Shown in pieces: positions 20,265-29,120 of a DNA stretch of 64,000 nucleotides. The notes under the pieces were generated by a model that was not told the DNA's origin, ran no database searches, and saw only the letters and a list, made by a program, of their open reading frames with translations. A program made the translations under genes and the position numbers. The stretch is taken from contig NZ_BMYD01000003.1 in NCBI RefSeq assembly GCF_014652095.1, forward strand, positions 248,001 through 312,000. Reading direction: 5' to 3'. Each line of letters opens with the position of its first letter. The stretch's first letter is position 1. The DNA comes from Cognatilysobacter bugurensis. Lineage in GTDB: Bacteria; Pseudomonadota; Gammaproteobacteria; Xanthomonadales; Xanthomonadaceae.

Positions 20265-20990
20265 TCAGTGCGGCGTCGGCTCGTCGACGAGCGTGCCCTT
20301 GTCGAGGTGCACCGTGCGCTGCGCGTATTCGGCGGCCTTCGGATCGTGCGTGACCATCACGATCGTCTTGCCGAACTCGCGGTTGAGCTGCTGCAGCAGC
20401 GTGAGTACCTCGTCCGCGGTCTGGCGGTCCAGATCGCCAGTGGGCTCGTCGCAGATCAAGAGCATGGGATCGGACACGAGCGCGCGTGCGATCGCGACGC
20501 GTTGCTGCTGACCGCCCGACAGCTCGTTCGGCTTGTGCTTCGCGCGCTCGCCCAGGCCCACGAGCTGCAGCGCGAGCGAGGCGCGGCGTGCACGCTCGTT
20601 CGCACCCATGTCGGTGAGCAGCAGCGGCAGTTCGACGTTGCGCTGCGCACTGAGCACGGGCATCAGGTTGTAGCTCTGGAACACGAAACCGACCGTGTTC
20701 GCGCGCCACGCGGCGAGCGCATTCGAATTGAGATCGTCGATCGCCACGCCGTCCACGCGCAGCACGCCGCCCGACGGCGAATCGAGCCCGCCGATGAGAT
20801 TGAGCAGCGTGGTCTTGCCCGAGCCCGAAGGCCCCATCAGGGCGACGAAATCCCCGTGCGCGATGTCGAGGTCGATCGAGTGCAGCACTTCGACGCGTTG
20901 GTTGCCGCGCTCGTAGCTCTTGGTCAGGCCGCGGATCTCGACCAGCGGCGTGTCCACGGCAGCGGTCGCATCGGTGGCACGCGCGTGCAC
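20265..20990 (-). CDS. ABC transporter ATPase, LolD/MacB family
   Basis: ATP-binding subunit of the MacAB-like system, 241 residues. Walker A is GPSGSGKTT (about 53-61), the signature motif is LSGGQQQRVAIARAL, and Walker B with its extension is LLICDEPTGDLD, the form typical of LolD/MacB enzymes. The switch histidine is in MVTHDPK. It starts at GTG three bases after the adaptor stop and ends one base before the first permease, so all four genes should be one transcript. Confidence 0.94.
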   Translation of the reverse strand: MHARATDATAAVDTPLVEIRGLTKSYERGNQRVEVLHSIDLDIAHGDFVALMGPSGSGKTTLLNLIGGLDSPSGGVLRVDGVAIDDLNSNALAAWRANTVGFVFQSYNLMPVLSAQRNVELPLLLTDMGANERARRASLALQLVGLGERAKHKPNELSGGQQQRVAIARALVSDPMLLICDEPTGDLDRQTADEVLTLLQQLNREFGKTIVMVTHDPKAAEYAQRTVHLDKGTLVDEPTPH

Positions 20991-20993
20991 GGT

Positions 20994-22241
20994 TCAGCGC
21001 TCCGCGGCGTCGTCCGCGCCGGTCGTCACGCGCGCGCCGTCGTCGATGCTCGACGGATCGAGCACGACCTTCGCACCCGGCTCGAGCCCCGCGCTCACGC
21101 GCCGGTCCGCATCGCGCGTTTCGGCGAGCTGCACCTCGCGGCGCTGCGCGCGGCCATCGACGACCGCGAACACATGGCCGGTCTTCGCGGTCGCGGCCTC
21201 GGTGCCCTCGGGCAGCACGATCGCCTTCTGCGGGATCCACGCGCCGGTCGGCTTCGGTGCGTTCGCAGCGTTCTTTTCGAGGAAGCTCACGCGCACGCCC
21301 ATGTCGGGCACGATGCGTGGGTCCTTCTGTTTGAGCGCGATGCGCACCTTGACCGTCGCCTTGCTGCGATCGGCGGTCGGAATGATCGCGATGACCTCGC
21401 CGGGCATGCGCCAGTCGGGGTACGCGTTGAGCACGGCCTCGACCGGCATGCCCGGTTGCACGCGGCCGATGTAGGCCTCATTGACGTCGACCTGCACCTC
21501 GAGCGAGTCCATGTCCACGATCGTGCCGATGCCGGTGCGCGTGAAGCCGCCGCCCGCGCTGATCGGCGAGACGATCTCGCCGGGCTGCGCGGCCTTGGCG
21601 GTGATCACGCCCGCGAACGGTGCGCGCACGACCGTGTTGTCCTCGCCGATGCGCGCGACGTCGAGCTGCTCGCCCGCCACCTGCGCGTTGCGCTGGATCG
21701 CCGCGACCTGCGCGCGCAGTGCATCGCGCTGCGCCACGGCCTGCTCGTACTGCGCGCGCGAGACGAGCTGCTCGCCCTGCAATGCGGCAAGCCGGCGCGT
21801 CTGCGCCTCGGCTTCGCGCAGCTGCGCCTGCACCTGGCCGACCTGGCTGCGCGCGGCCCCAAGCTGCGCCTGCGCGAGTTCGCGCTGCGCGCTCGCTTCG
21901 ATCGGGTCGAGCGTCGCGAGGATCTCGCCTTCCTCGACGCGCTGGCCTTCCTCGATGCGCACGTCGCGCACGCGGCCGGTGATCTTCGACGACACCGTCG
22001 CGATGCGGCGCGGCACGATGTAGCCCGAAGCATCGAGCACCGATGCGTTCGCGGGATCGGCCGCGTCGCTTGCGGTCGCGGTCTGCACCTCGACGGGGCG
22101 GTTCATGCCGAGCATGACGAACACGGCGATCAGCACGGCCAGCACGCCGACCACGATCGGCCACTTGCGTCGCGGCGGTTTGCTCGCCTCCTTGCGCCGG
22201 TCGATCTTGAGTTCCCGCAGCAGGTCTGCCGGTGCCGTCAT
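20994..22241 (-). CDS. Periplasmic adaptor (membrane-fusion) protein, MacA/HlyD family
   Basis: Adaptor linking the inner-membrane ABC transporter to an outer-membrane channel. The ATG at 22241 gives 415 residues beginning MTAPADLLRELKIDRR; longer in-frame starts cross the divergent promoter region and were rejected. One N-terminal membrane helix (about 28-45) is followed by the biotinyl-lipoyl-like half-motifs (GRVRDVRIEEGQRVEEGEIL and APFAGVITAKAAQPGE, as separate landmarks) around a Gln/Ala-rich coiled-coil hairpin (about 110-190). A beta-barrel domain ends the protein. No outer-membrane TolC gene is in the window. Confidence 0.92.
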   Translation of the reverse strand: MTAPADLLRELKIDRRKEASKPPRRKWPIVVGVLAVLIAVFVMLGMNRPVEVQTATASDAADPANASVLDASGYIVPRRIATVSSKITGRVRDVRIEEGQRVEEGEILATLDPIEASAQRELAQAQLGAARSQVGQVQAQLREAEAQTRRLAALQGEQLVSRAQYEQAVAQRDALRAQVAAIQRNAQVAGEQLDVARIGEDNTVVRAPFAGVITAKAAQPGEIVSPISAGGGFTRTGIGTIVDMDSLEVQVDVNEAYIGRVQPGMPVEAVLNAYPDWRMPGEVIAIIPTADRSKATVKVRIALKQKDPRIVPDMGVRVSFLEKNAANAPKPTGAWIPQKAIVLPEGTEAATAKTGHVFAVVDGRAQRREVQLAETRDADRRVSAGLEPGAKVVLDPSSIDDGARVTTGADDAAER

Positions 22242-22435
22242 CGTCCTGGTCCAGTGCGATCGAACGCACAGTGTGAGGGGCGCGGCCGCGCGAGGCCATG
22301 GCGGCGGTCGGCGCCGGGTGTCCCCCGAATGCGCGCCGGACCTTCGCGCTCGCGCACTCGGACATCGGCGGCCTGCAGACGCACGGGGCCAGCGCAGCGT
22401 TCGAGCCAGTCTAGGTGCAGCTGCCGTGCGCGTCC

Positions 22436-22451
22436 CATGACAGCTGTCATG
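22436..22451. promoter_or_regulatory. Perfect 16-bp palindrome, candidate response-regulator operator
   Basis: CATGACAGCTGTCATG is a perfect palindrome lying 81 bases upstream of the ABC ATPase start and 194 bases upstream of the divergent adaptor gene. A second dyad, GCATC-gcat-GATGC (22453-22466), follows directly. A DesR/LiaR-type regulator encoded at the end of the rightward operon is the natural candidate to bind it. That is inference; no binding data are visible. Confidence 0.55.
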
Positions 22452-22532
22452 CGCATCGCATGATGCACGCGACTGCCGCCGCTTAGCGCGGCGGCGGAGC
22501 ATGGGGCTTCTCGACACGACCCCGAAGCCACC

Positions 22533-23450
22533 ATGCAGCCCCACGATTCCCTCGCGCGCCTGGCGAAGGCGCACAAGACGTACGGCCCGCTGACCGCGCT
22601 CGACGGCGTCGATCTCGACGTGCGCCGCGGCGAAGTACTCGCGCTGCTCGGCGCAAACGGCGCCGGCAAAAGCACGGCGATCGGCCTGCTGCTCGGCTTG
22701 CTCGAGCCCGATCGCGGGGCGGCGACGCTGTTTGGCCTGCGGCCGCAGGCGCTTGCCGCGCGCCGACGCATCGGCGTGATGCTGCAAAGCGCGGGCCTGC
22801 CGGACCACGCGACCGTCGCCGAGCTCATCGAACTCACGCGCAGCTATTACGCAGCGCCGCGCAGCACGGCGGACTGCGTTGCGCTCGCCGGTCTCGATGG
22901 CCTGCTGGAGCGCCGCTACCTGCAGCTCTCGGGCGGCCAGCAGCGGCGCGTGCAGTTCGCGCTTGCGTTGTGCGGGCGCCCCGAGCTGCTGTTCCTCGAC
23001 GAACCCACGACTGGCCTGGACATCGAAGCGCGGCAGGGGTTGTGGCGCGCGATCCGCGAACTCGTCGACGGTGGCTGCGCGGTGCTGCTGACCACGCACT
23101 ACCTCGAGGAAGCCGAAGCGCTGGCTGACCGCGTCGTGATGCTGGCCCGCGGTCGGGTCGTCGCGGCCGGGCGCATGGACGAGGTGCGCGCGCAGATCGT
23201 GCAGGCGCGCATCCGTGTCACGAGCGCGCTCGACCCGGTGCAGATTGCCGCCTGGCCGCAGGTGCGCGATGCGCGCCGCGACGGCGCCCGGCTCGAACTC
23301 GTCGTCGACGACGCCGATGCGGTCGTGCGGCGCCTGCTCGCCGCCGACCCGGGCTGCGTCGACCTCGAAGTGCAGCGCGCCGGCCTCGCCGACGCATTCG
23401 TCGAACTGACCCGCGACGCCGCACCGGCGCTGCACCAGGAGGCCGCGTGA
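22533..23450 (+). CDS. ABC-2 type exporter ATPase
   Basis: ATP-binding subunit of an ABC-2 exporter, 305 residues. Walker A is GANGAGKST (about 38-46), the signature is LSGGQQRRVQFAL, and Walker B is LLFLDEPTTGLD, with the switch histidine in LLTTHYLEEAE. The C-terminal extension (about 215-305) resembles the regulatory tail of drug-resistance ATPases. It opens a four-gene operon (ATPase, permease, sensor kinase, response regulator) with the same plan as Bacillus subtilis yvfRSTU. It overlaps the permease start. Confidence 0.93.
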   Translation: MQPHDSLARLAKAHKTYGPLTALDGVDLDVRRGEVLALLGANGAGKSTAIGLLLGLLEPDRGAATLFGLRPQALAARRRIGVMLQSAGLPDHATVAELIELTRSYYAAPRSTADCVALAGLDGLLERRYLQLSGGQQRRVQFALALCGRPELLFLDEPTTGLDIEARQGLWRAIRELVDGGCAVLLTTHYLEEAEALADRVVMLARGRVVAAGRMDEVRAQIVQARIRVTSALDPVQIAAWPQVRDARRDGARLELVVDDADAVVRRLLAADPGCVDLEVQRAGLADAFVELTRDAAPALHQEAA

Positions 23451-24244
23451 TGAACGCTTCCGCATCGAACCGCGCGGGTCTGCACATCGTTCCGCCGGCG
23501 CGCTTCACGCCGTGGCGCGCCTACCGACTCGAGGCCGCGTACGAGCTCATCCGCACGCTGCGCACACCCTCGTTCGTGCTGCCAACGCTGCTGTTTCCGT
23601 TGATGTTCTACCTGCTGTTCGGTGTGCTGCTCGCCGGCCGCCACGGTGCGGAGGCCGCGCGTTATCTGCTGGCCACGTACGGGGTCTTCGGCGTGATGGG
23701 CGCGGCGCTGTTCGGGTTTGGCGTAAGCGTGGCGGTCGAGCGCGAGCGCGGCCTGCTCACGCTCAAACGCGCCCTGCCGATGCCGCCGGGCGCGTACCTC
23801 GCGGCCAAGCTCGCCACGGCGCTCGCGTTCTCGGCGGTGATCTCGATCGCGTTGGCCGGCCTCGCCGCCACGCTCGGCGATGTGGTGCTCACGCCGCGGC
23901 AGTGGCTGATGCTGCCGGCGGTCCACGTGCTCGGCGCGCTGCCGTTCTGCGCACTTGGGCTCGCAGTCGGCGTCAGCGTCAGTGGCTCGGCGGCGCCGGC
24001 GGTCGTGAACCTGCTGTTTTTGCCGATGTCGTTCCTGTCGGGACTGTGGATGCCGTTGACGGCGCTGCCGCCGGTGTTCGCCAAACTTGCGGCCGCCTGG
24101 CCGGCCTACCACCTGGGCCAGGTCGCGTTGAAGGTGATCGGGCTAGACGCCGGCGGCGCGCTCGCGCTGCACCTCGCGGTGCTGGTCGGTTTCACCGCGG
24201 CGTGCCTGATGTACGCGCGCTGGCGGCTCGCCCGCGGTGGCTAG
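23450..24244 (+). CDS. ABC-2 type exporter permease
   Basis: Membrane subunit of the exporter, with six predicted helices in about 264 residues and an ABC-2 family look (TPSFVLPTLLFPLMFYLLFG near the start, PMSFLSGLWMPLTALPP near the end). The ATG at 23450 shares one base with the ATPase stop; a GTG at 23447 would add one residue. The ALPP-containing loop before the last helix is typical of YvfS-type permeases. The substrate is unknown. Confidence 0.91.
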   Translation: MNASASNRAGLHIVPPARFTPWRAYRLEAAYELIRTLRTPSFVLPTLLFPLMFYLLFGVLLAGRHGAEAARYLLATYGVFGVMGAALFGFGVSVAVERERGLLTLKRALPMPPGAYLAAKLATALAFSAVISIALAGLAATLGDVVLTPRQWLMLPAVHVLGALPFCALGLAVGVSVSGSAAPAVVNLLFLPMSFLSGLWMPLTALPPVFAKLAAAWPAYHLGQVALKVIGLDAGGALALHLAVLVGFTAACLMYARWRLARGG

Positions 24245-24281
24245 GTCGATGACGCGGGCGCCGCTGCGGCACACTGCGCGC

Positions 24282-25562
24282 ATGCCGAACCGCTTCGCCG
24301 CCGCCGCGCTGCGTCTGCGCCACCGTCTCGTGCCGGACGAGTTGCAGCTGAGCTGGATGCCGTTCTTCGTGCTCGGCTACCTCGCGTTCCTGTTCCTGCC
24401 GCTGCTGTTCGGCAGCGCGCAGGGGCTCGACGGCTGGCGGCCGCGGCTCGGCGCGCTCGTGCCCACGCTGGCATCCGTCGCGGTATTCCTGCCCCTGTAC
24501 TTCGCCGTCTACCGCTGCACCGGCGCGCGGCGCGTGGCGTGCATGCTCGCGATCGCCGGTCTCGGCTATGCACTCGCGCCGATCAACCCGTACTCGAACA
24601 CCTACGTGATCTACGCGGCCGGTTTTGCACCGTTCGCGGCGCGTGGGCTGGCCGGCCGCATGGGCTGGCTTGCACTGGTGCTCGCGCTGTATCTCGCCGA
24701 GATCGTCTGGCTCGGCCACCCGCTCATCGTGTTCGGCCTGACGCTGGTCGTCGCGGTCGCGGTGTTCACGGGCAACCACTTCATGCAGGAGAACGCGCGC
24801 AAGCGCGCTGAGTTGCGTCTGAGCCACGATGAAGTGCGCCGCCTTGCCGCGCTCGCCGAGCGCGAGCGCATCGGCCGCGACCTGCACGACCTGCTGGGCC
24901 ACACGCTGTCGCTCGTCGCGCTGAAGTCCGAGCTGGCGTGCCGGCTCGTCGAGCGCGACCCGCAGGCGGCGCGGCGCGAGCTGGCCGAGGTCGGGCGCGT
25001 GGCCCGCGACGCACTGACCCAGGTGCGCAGCGCGGTCACCGGGATCCGGGCCGCGGGCCTCGCCGCCGAGCTCGCATCGGCGCGTCTGTTGCTCGAGGCC
25101 GACGGCGTCGAGTTCCGGTATTCGCTGGCGACGCTCTCGATGCCGCCCGCGCTCGAAACCGTGCTCGCAATGACCGTGCGCGAGGCGGTCACGAACGTGC
25201 AGCGGCACGCCCGTGCGCAGCGGGCGTCGATCGCGCTCGAGCGCGACGGCGATGACCTCGTGCTGCATGTCCAGGACGACGGCCGCGGCGGTGCGATCGT
25301 GCCGGGCAATGGCTTGGCCGGCATGCGCGAGCGCATCGAAGCGCTCGGCGGACGGCTGCGCATCGACACCGCGCGCGCTGGCGGCACGCGGCTCGAAGCG
25401 CGTCTGCCGCTGGAGTTGCAGACCAGCGCCGGGGCGCAGGCGACGGGCGAGCAGGGCGATCACCCTGCCCTCGGCGACGCTCGCTCGGACCGCGGCAGCG
25501 ACCAACGTGAGCCCGACACCGGCCGCCGCGCCGCCGGCCTGCCGGGCGCGGCGGCCGCCTGA
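24282..25562 (+). CDS. DesK-type sensor histidine kinase
   Basis: Membrane sensor kinase of 426 residues. Five or six N-terminal helices (about 20-160) with almost no periplasmic loops suggest sensing within the membrane, as in DesK. Then follows a HisKA_3 domain with the phospho-acceptor in RERIGRDLHDLLGHTLSL and an HATPase domain (REAVTNVQRHARA, DDGRGG, GNGLAGMRER). The last 35-40 residues are charged and probably disordered. The ATG at 24282 was preferred to in-frame GTG 24237 and ATG 24249 because it is nearest the first helix. It is paired with the regulator 45 bases downstream. Confidence 0.9.
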   Translation: MPNRFAAAALRLRHRLVPDELQLSWMPFFVLGYLAFLFLPLLFGSAQGLDGWRPRLGALVPTLASVAVFLPLYFAVYRCTGARRVACMLAIAGLGYALAPINPYSNTYVIYAAGFAPFAARGLAGRMGWLALVLALYLAEIVWLGHPLIVFGLTLVVAVAVFTGNHFMQENARKRAELRLSHDEVRRLAALAERERIGRDLHDLLGHTLSLVALKSELACRLVERDPQAARRELAEVGRVARDALTQVRSAVTGIRAAGLAAELASARLLLEADGVEFRYSLATLSMPPALETVLAMTVREAVTNVQRHARAQRASIALERDGDDLVLHVQDDGRGGAIVPGNGLAGMRERIEALGGRLRIDTARAGGTRLEARLPLELQTSAGAQATGEQGDHPALGDARSDRGSDQREPDTGRRAAGLPGAAAA

Positions 25563-25607
25563 GCGCATCTGCTACGGTGCGGCCGCGATGACGCGCGGAG
25601 GACGGCG

Positions 25608-26210
25608 ATGATCCGGGTGCTGCTGGCCGAAGACCAGGCGATGGTGCGCGGCGCACTGTCGGCGCTGCTCGGGCTCGAGCCCGACCTCGACGTCGTCGGC
25701 GCCGCGCCCGACGGCGAGGCCGCGTGGCGCGAGATCGAGCGGCTGCGGCCGGACGTGCTGGTGACCGACATCGAAATGCCGGGGCTGACCGGGCTCGAAC
25801 TCGCCCAGCGCGTGCAGCGCCATGCCCTGCCGGTGCGCGTGGTGATCGCGACCACGTTCGCCCGCGCGGGCTACCTGCGCCGCGCGCTCGACGCCGGCGT
25901 GTCCGGTTACGTGCTCAAGGACGCGCCGGCGGAGCGGCTTGCCGATGCGATCCGCCAGGCGCACCGCGGCGGGCGTGCGATCGACCCGGAGCTTGCGGTC
26001 GACGCCTGGGGCGACGCCGATCCGCTCACCGACCGCGAGCGGCAGACGCTGCGGCTGGCCGGCGAGGGGCTCGCCGCCGGCGACATCGCCGCCCGGCTCG
26101 GGCTGTCCCCCGGCACCGTGCGCAACTACCTGTCCGAAGCGATCGGCAAGCTCGGCGTCGCCAACCGCATCGAGGCATACCGCCACGCGCGGCAGAAGGG
26201 CTGGCTGTAA
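25608..26210 (+). CDS. NarL/LuxR-family response regulator (DesR-like)
   Basis: Two-domain transcription regulator of 200 residues: receiver (about 1-120; phosphorylation site in VLVTDIEMPGLTG, lysine in GYVLKDAP) and LuxR-type helix-turn-helix (about 135-195; LTDRERQTLRLAGEGLAAGD and GLSPGTVRNYLSEAIGKLG). A GGAGG ribosome site precedes the ATG. It probably controls its own operon; the palindrome at 22436 is the candidate site. It is convergent with the aminopeptidase gene; a GC hairpin CGCCCGC-ac-GCGGGCG (26214-26229) lies between the stops without a T-run. Confidence 0.93.
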   Translation: MIRVLLAEDQAMVRGALSALLGLEPDLDVVGAAPDGEAAWREIERLRPDVLVTDIEMPGLTGLELAQRVQRHALPVRVVIATTFARAGYLRRALDAGVSGYVLKDAPAERLADAIRQAHRGGRAIDPELAVDAWGDADPLTDRERQTLRLAGEGLAAGDIAARLGLSPGTVRNYLSEAIGKLGVANRIEAYRHARQKGWL

Positions 26211-26238
26211 CGGCGCCCGCACGCGGGCGTCGTCGAAA

Positions 26239-27615
26239 TCAGCCGGCGAACCGCGCCTCGAGCATCGCGAATGCCGAACGCAGCGCCTGCGCCTCGCCGC
26301 CGGCCGGGCGGCCCGGGCGGTCGGCGTCATTCCAGCTGTACACGTCGAGGTGCGCCCATGGCACCTGCGCGGGGACGAAGCGTTCGAGGTAGAGCGCGGC
26401 GGTCACGCTGCCGGCCATCTTCGACGGGCCGGCGTTTGCGATGTCGGCGATCGTGCTCGTCAGGTAGCGCCAGTACGGCCGCCACAGCGGCATGCGCCAC
26501 AGCGGATCGCGCAGCCGCGTGCCCGCATCGAGCCAGGCCTGCGCCACGGCATCGTCGTTGCTGTACAGCGCCGGCAGGTCGGGGCCGAGTGCGACACGCG
26601 CCGCACCCGTAAGCGTCGCGAAATCGAGAATGAGCTCGGGATCGAACTCGCCTGCGTAGGCCAGCGCATCGGCGAGGATCACCCGGCCTTCGGCATCGGT
26701 GTTGTCGATCTCGACGCTGAGCCCGGCGCGCGTGCCGATCACCTCGCCCGGACGCAGCGCATCCGGGCCGATCGCGTTCTCGACCGCGGGCACGAGCAGC
26801 GTGAGCCGGACCGGCAGCTTGCGCGCCATGATCCATTCGGCGAGCGCGATCGCATGCGCGGCGCCGCCCATGTCCTTTTTCATGTTGCGCATGCCGTCGG
26901 CCGGCTTGATGTCGAGGCCGCCGGTGTCGAAGCAGACGCCCTTGCCGACGATCACGAGCCGGCGGTGCGCCTCGTCGCCCCAGTGCACGGCGATCAGGCG
27001 CGGCGCGCGGTGCGAGGCGCGGCCGACCGCGTGGATCGACGGGAAGTTCTGGGTGATCAGGTCATCGCCGCTGACGACTTCGATGCGCGCGCCGTGCACC
27101 TGCGCGATCTCGCAGGCCACCTGCTCGAGCTGGTCGGGGCCCATGTGCTCGGTCGGCGTGTTGACGAGGTTGCGTACGCGCACGCAGGCCGCGAGCTCGG
27201 CGAACACCGCGTCCGCGTCGCCGTCGATCACGAGCTGCGCGGGCTTGCGCGGCGCGGCCTTGTAGCGATCGAAGCGGTAGCAACCCAGGCCCCAGCCCAG
27301 GCGCACGGCGGCGAGCGGCATCGCATCGAACTGGCCTGCCAGTCGCCACACGCGGGGCGGCAGCGCGAACGGCGCATGCGCGTATGCAAACGGATCGAGC
27401 GCATCGCTGACACCGATCACCGCACTGCTCGCCCGGCCTTCCGCATCGGGGATCACGAGTGCGCTGCCCGGCGCGCCGTCGAAGCCGTGCGCGTCGAGCC
27501 AGGCCTGCGTCGCGGCCGGTTGCGACGTGCGCCACTGCGTGAAGCCCGCGCGGTCGACGATGTGCAGCGGCAGGGCGTCCGGGGAGGCGGCGGCAAATCC
27601 GAGGGGCAGGTTCAT
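26239..27615 (-). CDS. M17 leucyl aminopeptidase family protein
   Basis: Cytosolic di-metal aminopeptidase of the M17 family, 458 residues. The C-terminal catalytic domain shows VIVGKGVCFDTGGLDIKPAD (metal ligands and lysine), the MKKDMGGAAHAIALAEW segment and the signature NTDAEGRVILADAL. The N-terminal domain is divergent from PepA, and the overall plan is nearer the PepB-like aminopeptidases found in Xanthomonas. Its start overlaps the stop of the upstream HAD gene by four bases, so the two are co-translated. The substrate range cannot be read from sequence. Confidence 0.92.
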   Translation of the reverse strand: MNLPLGFAAASPDALPLHIVDRAGFTQWRTSQPAATQAWLDAHGFDGAPGSALVIPDAEGRASSAVIGVSDALDPFAYAHAPFALPPRVWRLAGQFDAMPLAAVRLGWGLGCYRFDRYKAAPRKPAQLVIDGDADAVFAELAACVRVRNLVNTPTEHMGPDQLEQVACEIAQVHGARIEVVSGDDLITQNFPSIHAVGRASHRAPRLIAVHWGDEAHRRLVIVGKGVCFDTGGLDIKPADGMRNMKKDMGGAAHAIALAEWIMARKLPVRLTLLVPAVENAIGPDALRPGEVIGTRAGLSVEIDNTDAEGRVILADALAYAGEFDPELILDFATLTGAARVALGPDLPALYSNDDAVAQAWLDAGTRLRDPLWRMPLWRPYWRYLTSTIADIANAGPSKMAGSVTAALYLERFVPAQVPWAHLDVYSWNDADRPGRPAGGEAQALRSAFAMLEARFAG

Positions 27616-28343
27616 GCGGTGGCGGTGTCCGGCAGGTGCGCCGCGTCGAGCCAGTCGGCGAGCGCGGCGAGGGTGGGAAATTCGAGGTCGGGGCGGACTT
27701 CAGCGTGCGACCAGCGGCGCGGCGTCGGCGCGTGTTCGACGCGGTTGATCCAGCACGTGCGCAGGCCCGCGCGGTGCGCGCCAACGACGTCCATCTCGGC
27801 GTCGTCGCCGACGTGCAGCACGTGCTCGGGCGCAACCCCGAGCCGCTCGCACGCGGCGAGGAAGATGCTCGGATCGGGCTTGGCGCGGCCGTGCTCGCGT
27901 GCGCCGAGCTGGAAGCGGAACAGCGGCATCAGGCCGATGCGGGTGAGGCAGGCGTTGCCGTTGCTGAGCGCGGCAAGCGGCACGCGCGCGGCCAGGCGCT
28001 CGAGCGCGTCGACGCTATCGTCGTAGTGCTCGACCTCGCAGCGCGCTGTGAAATACGCCTCGAACGCGGGCTCGACGAGCGCGACGTCATCGCCGCCCGC
28101 GCGCAGCATGCGCTCGAGCGTGATGAGCCGCTGTTGCGTGAAGTCGTGCGCGAGGTGCGGATGCTCGGCATCGACCTGCTCGCGCAGCACACGCCGCGCC
28201 TCCATTGGCCAGCGTGCGGCGGTGCGCGGTGCGTGCTCGGCCAGCCAGGCATCGAGCGCCGCCTCGGCGCGCATGATCGCCGGCCAGACCGGCCAGATCG
28301 TGTCGTCGAGGTCGAGGGTGATCGCGTGGACGGGGAACGTCAT
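27612..28343 (-). CDS. yigB: HAD-family phosphatase, YigB-like
   Basis: HAD superfamily hydrolase of 243 residues. Motif I is LDLDDTIWP with the nucleophile and acid aspartates; motif II is in LAALSNGNA; motif III lysine and motif IV are in GRAKPDPSIFLAACERLG and HVGDDAEMDVVGA. These segments and the overall pattern resemble E. coli YigB, which dephosphorylates FMN and a riboflavin precursor. The substrate is inferred from resemblance only. It is the first gene of the yigB-aminopeptidase pair; the nested-repeat region lies upstream. Confidence 0.87.
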   Translation of the reverse strand: MTFPVHAITLDLDDTIWPVWPAIMRAEAALDAWLAEHAPRTAARWPMEARRVLREQVDAEHPHLAHDFTQQRLITLERMLRAGGDDVALVEPAFEAYFTARCEVEHYDDSVDALERLAARVPLAALSNGNACLTRIGLMPLFRFQLGAREHGRAKPDPSIFLAACERLGVAPEHVLHVGDDAEMDVVGAHRAGLRTCWINRVEHAPTPRRWSHAEVRPDLEFPTLAALADWLDAAHLPDTATA

Positions 28344-28486
28344 CGGGCGATTCTAGCGAGCGTGTCGGGGCGGGATGTCGTCATCGTGTGGTTGCGGCCG
28401 GCGCCGCGTGCACGGCTGTGCAGCTACGTGTGCGTCCGCCCGCCGGATTCATCACGGGACAGCTCCCAGCAGCTCGATGAGCCTCT

Positions 28487-28516
28487 GCCATCGCCATCGC
28501 CATCGCCATCGCCATC
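28487..28516. repeat. GCCATC hexanucleotide tandem repeat, five copies
   Basis: Five perfect copies of GCCATC upstream of the yigB-like gene and outside any credible gene. A hexamer array would not shift a reading frame but may vary in copy number between strains. Confidence 0.9.
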
Positions 28517-28555
28517 GACGTAGGCGGAGCCACTGCCTTGGTCCTCGGCTTTTCG

Positions 28556-28950
28556 ACAATCGGAGACCCGAAGGGCGGCCATGGATGGCCGCCGTTTTCC
28601 GGCTGAGCCAGGAGGGCGAGTCGGAAAATCTGTCATGCACTTCACGCTGCAGCGGGAGGTGTGTCGGGGAAGGCCCTTCTCTTTGGTTACTTTCTCTTGG
28701 GCCAGCAAGAGAAAGTGACTCGCGCGCGAGCGCGAAAGCTTTGCCTCATGCACAGCGCAAGCTTCCGCCTTACGGCGGGTCACTTTTCTTTGCTGGCCCA
28801 AAGAAAAGTAACCAAAAGAAACGGCCTTCCTCGACAGGGCTCAATGACAGGCGGACACCACGACGCAATTTTCCGATTCGCCATTCCATGGCTCAGTCGC
28901 AAAACGGCGGCCATCCATGGCCGCCGCCCTTCGGGTCTCCGATTCGCCTG
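28556..28950. repeat. 395-bp nested inverted repeat
   Basis: The two ends are long imperfect inverted copies: ATCGGAGACCCGAAGGGCGG and the GGCCATGGATGGCCGCCGTTTT block on the left (28559-28600) reappear in reverse at 28902-28942. Inside lie two related hairpins, ACTTTCTCTTG/CAAGAGAAAGT (28690-28717) and ACTTTTCTTTG/CAAAGAAAAGT (about 28782-28809), which are also inverted copies of each other. It fills most of the gene-free stretch 28344-29120. The rest of that stretch holds the GCCATC and GCAAAGC arrays and no credible gene. Confidence 0.85.
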
Positions 28951-29090
28951 ATCGATGAGGCTACGTGCCAGATCAAAGGCGAAAGCGCCAGGCTTTGAGC
29001 CTTAAGCCAACGCGAAATGCGTAGGGGCGCGAGCGGAAACTGCAACGCGGAAAGCACAAAAGGGAAAGCTCGGTAGGGAGCGTGCAAGTC

Positions 29091-29118
29091 GCAAAGCGCA
29101 AAGCGCAAAGCGCAAAGC
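29091..29118. repeat. GCAAAGC heptanucleotide tandem repeat, four copies
   Basis: Four perfect copies of GCAAAGC end two bases before the stop codon of the leftward AI-2E family gene, placing them at the start of its 3' untranslated region. Short 7-base arrays between genes recur in this window. Confidence 0.88.
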
Positions 29119-29120
29119 GC

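Noticed and set aside
22242-23465. N-terminal extension of the adaptor protein to 823 residues
   Set aside because: It runs antisense to the ABC-2 ATPase and across the palindrome; the start at 22241 gives a normal-sized adaptor with its membrane helix in place.
26214-26229. Terminator between the response regulator and aminopeptidase genes
   Set aside because: The stem is good, but there is no T-run in either direction, so it was only mentioned in the gene entry.
28487-28516. CRISPR-like array
   Set aside because: The hexamer copies are contiguous, with no spacers.
28375-28998. A 207-codon frame through the nested inverted repeat
   Set aside because: The frame is formed by repeat arms and low-complexity sequence and has no ribosome site or domain; it is also seen as similar frames on both strands because of the palindrome.
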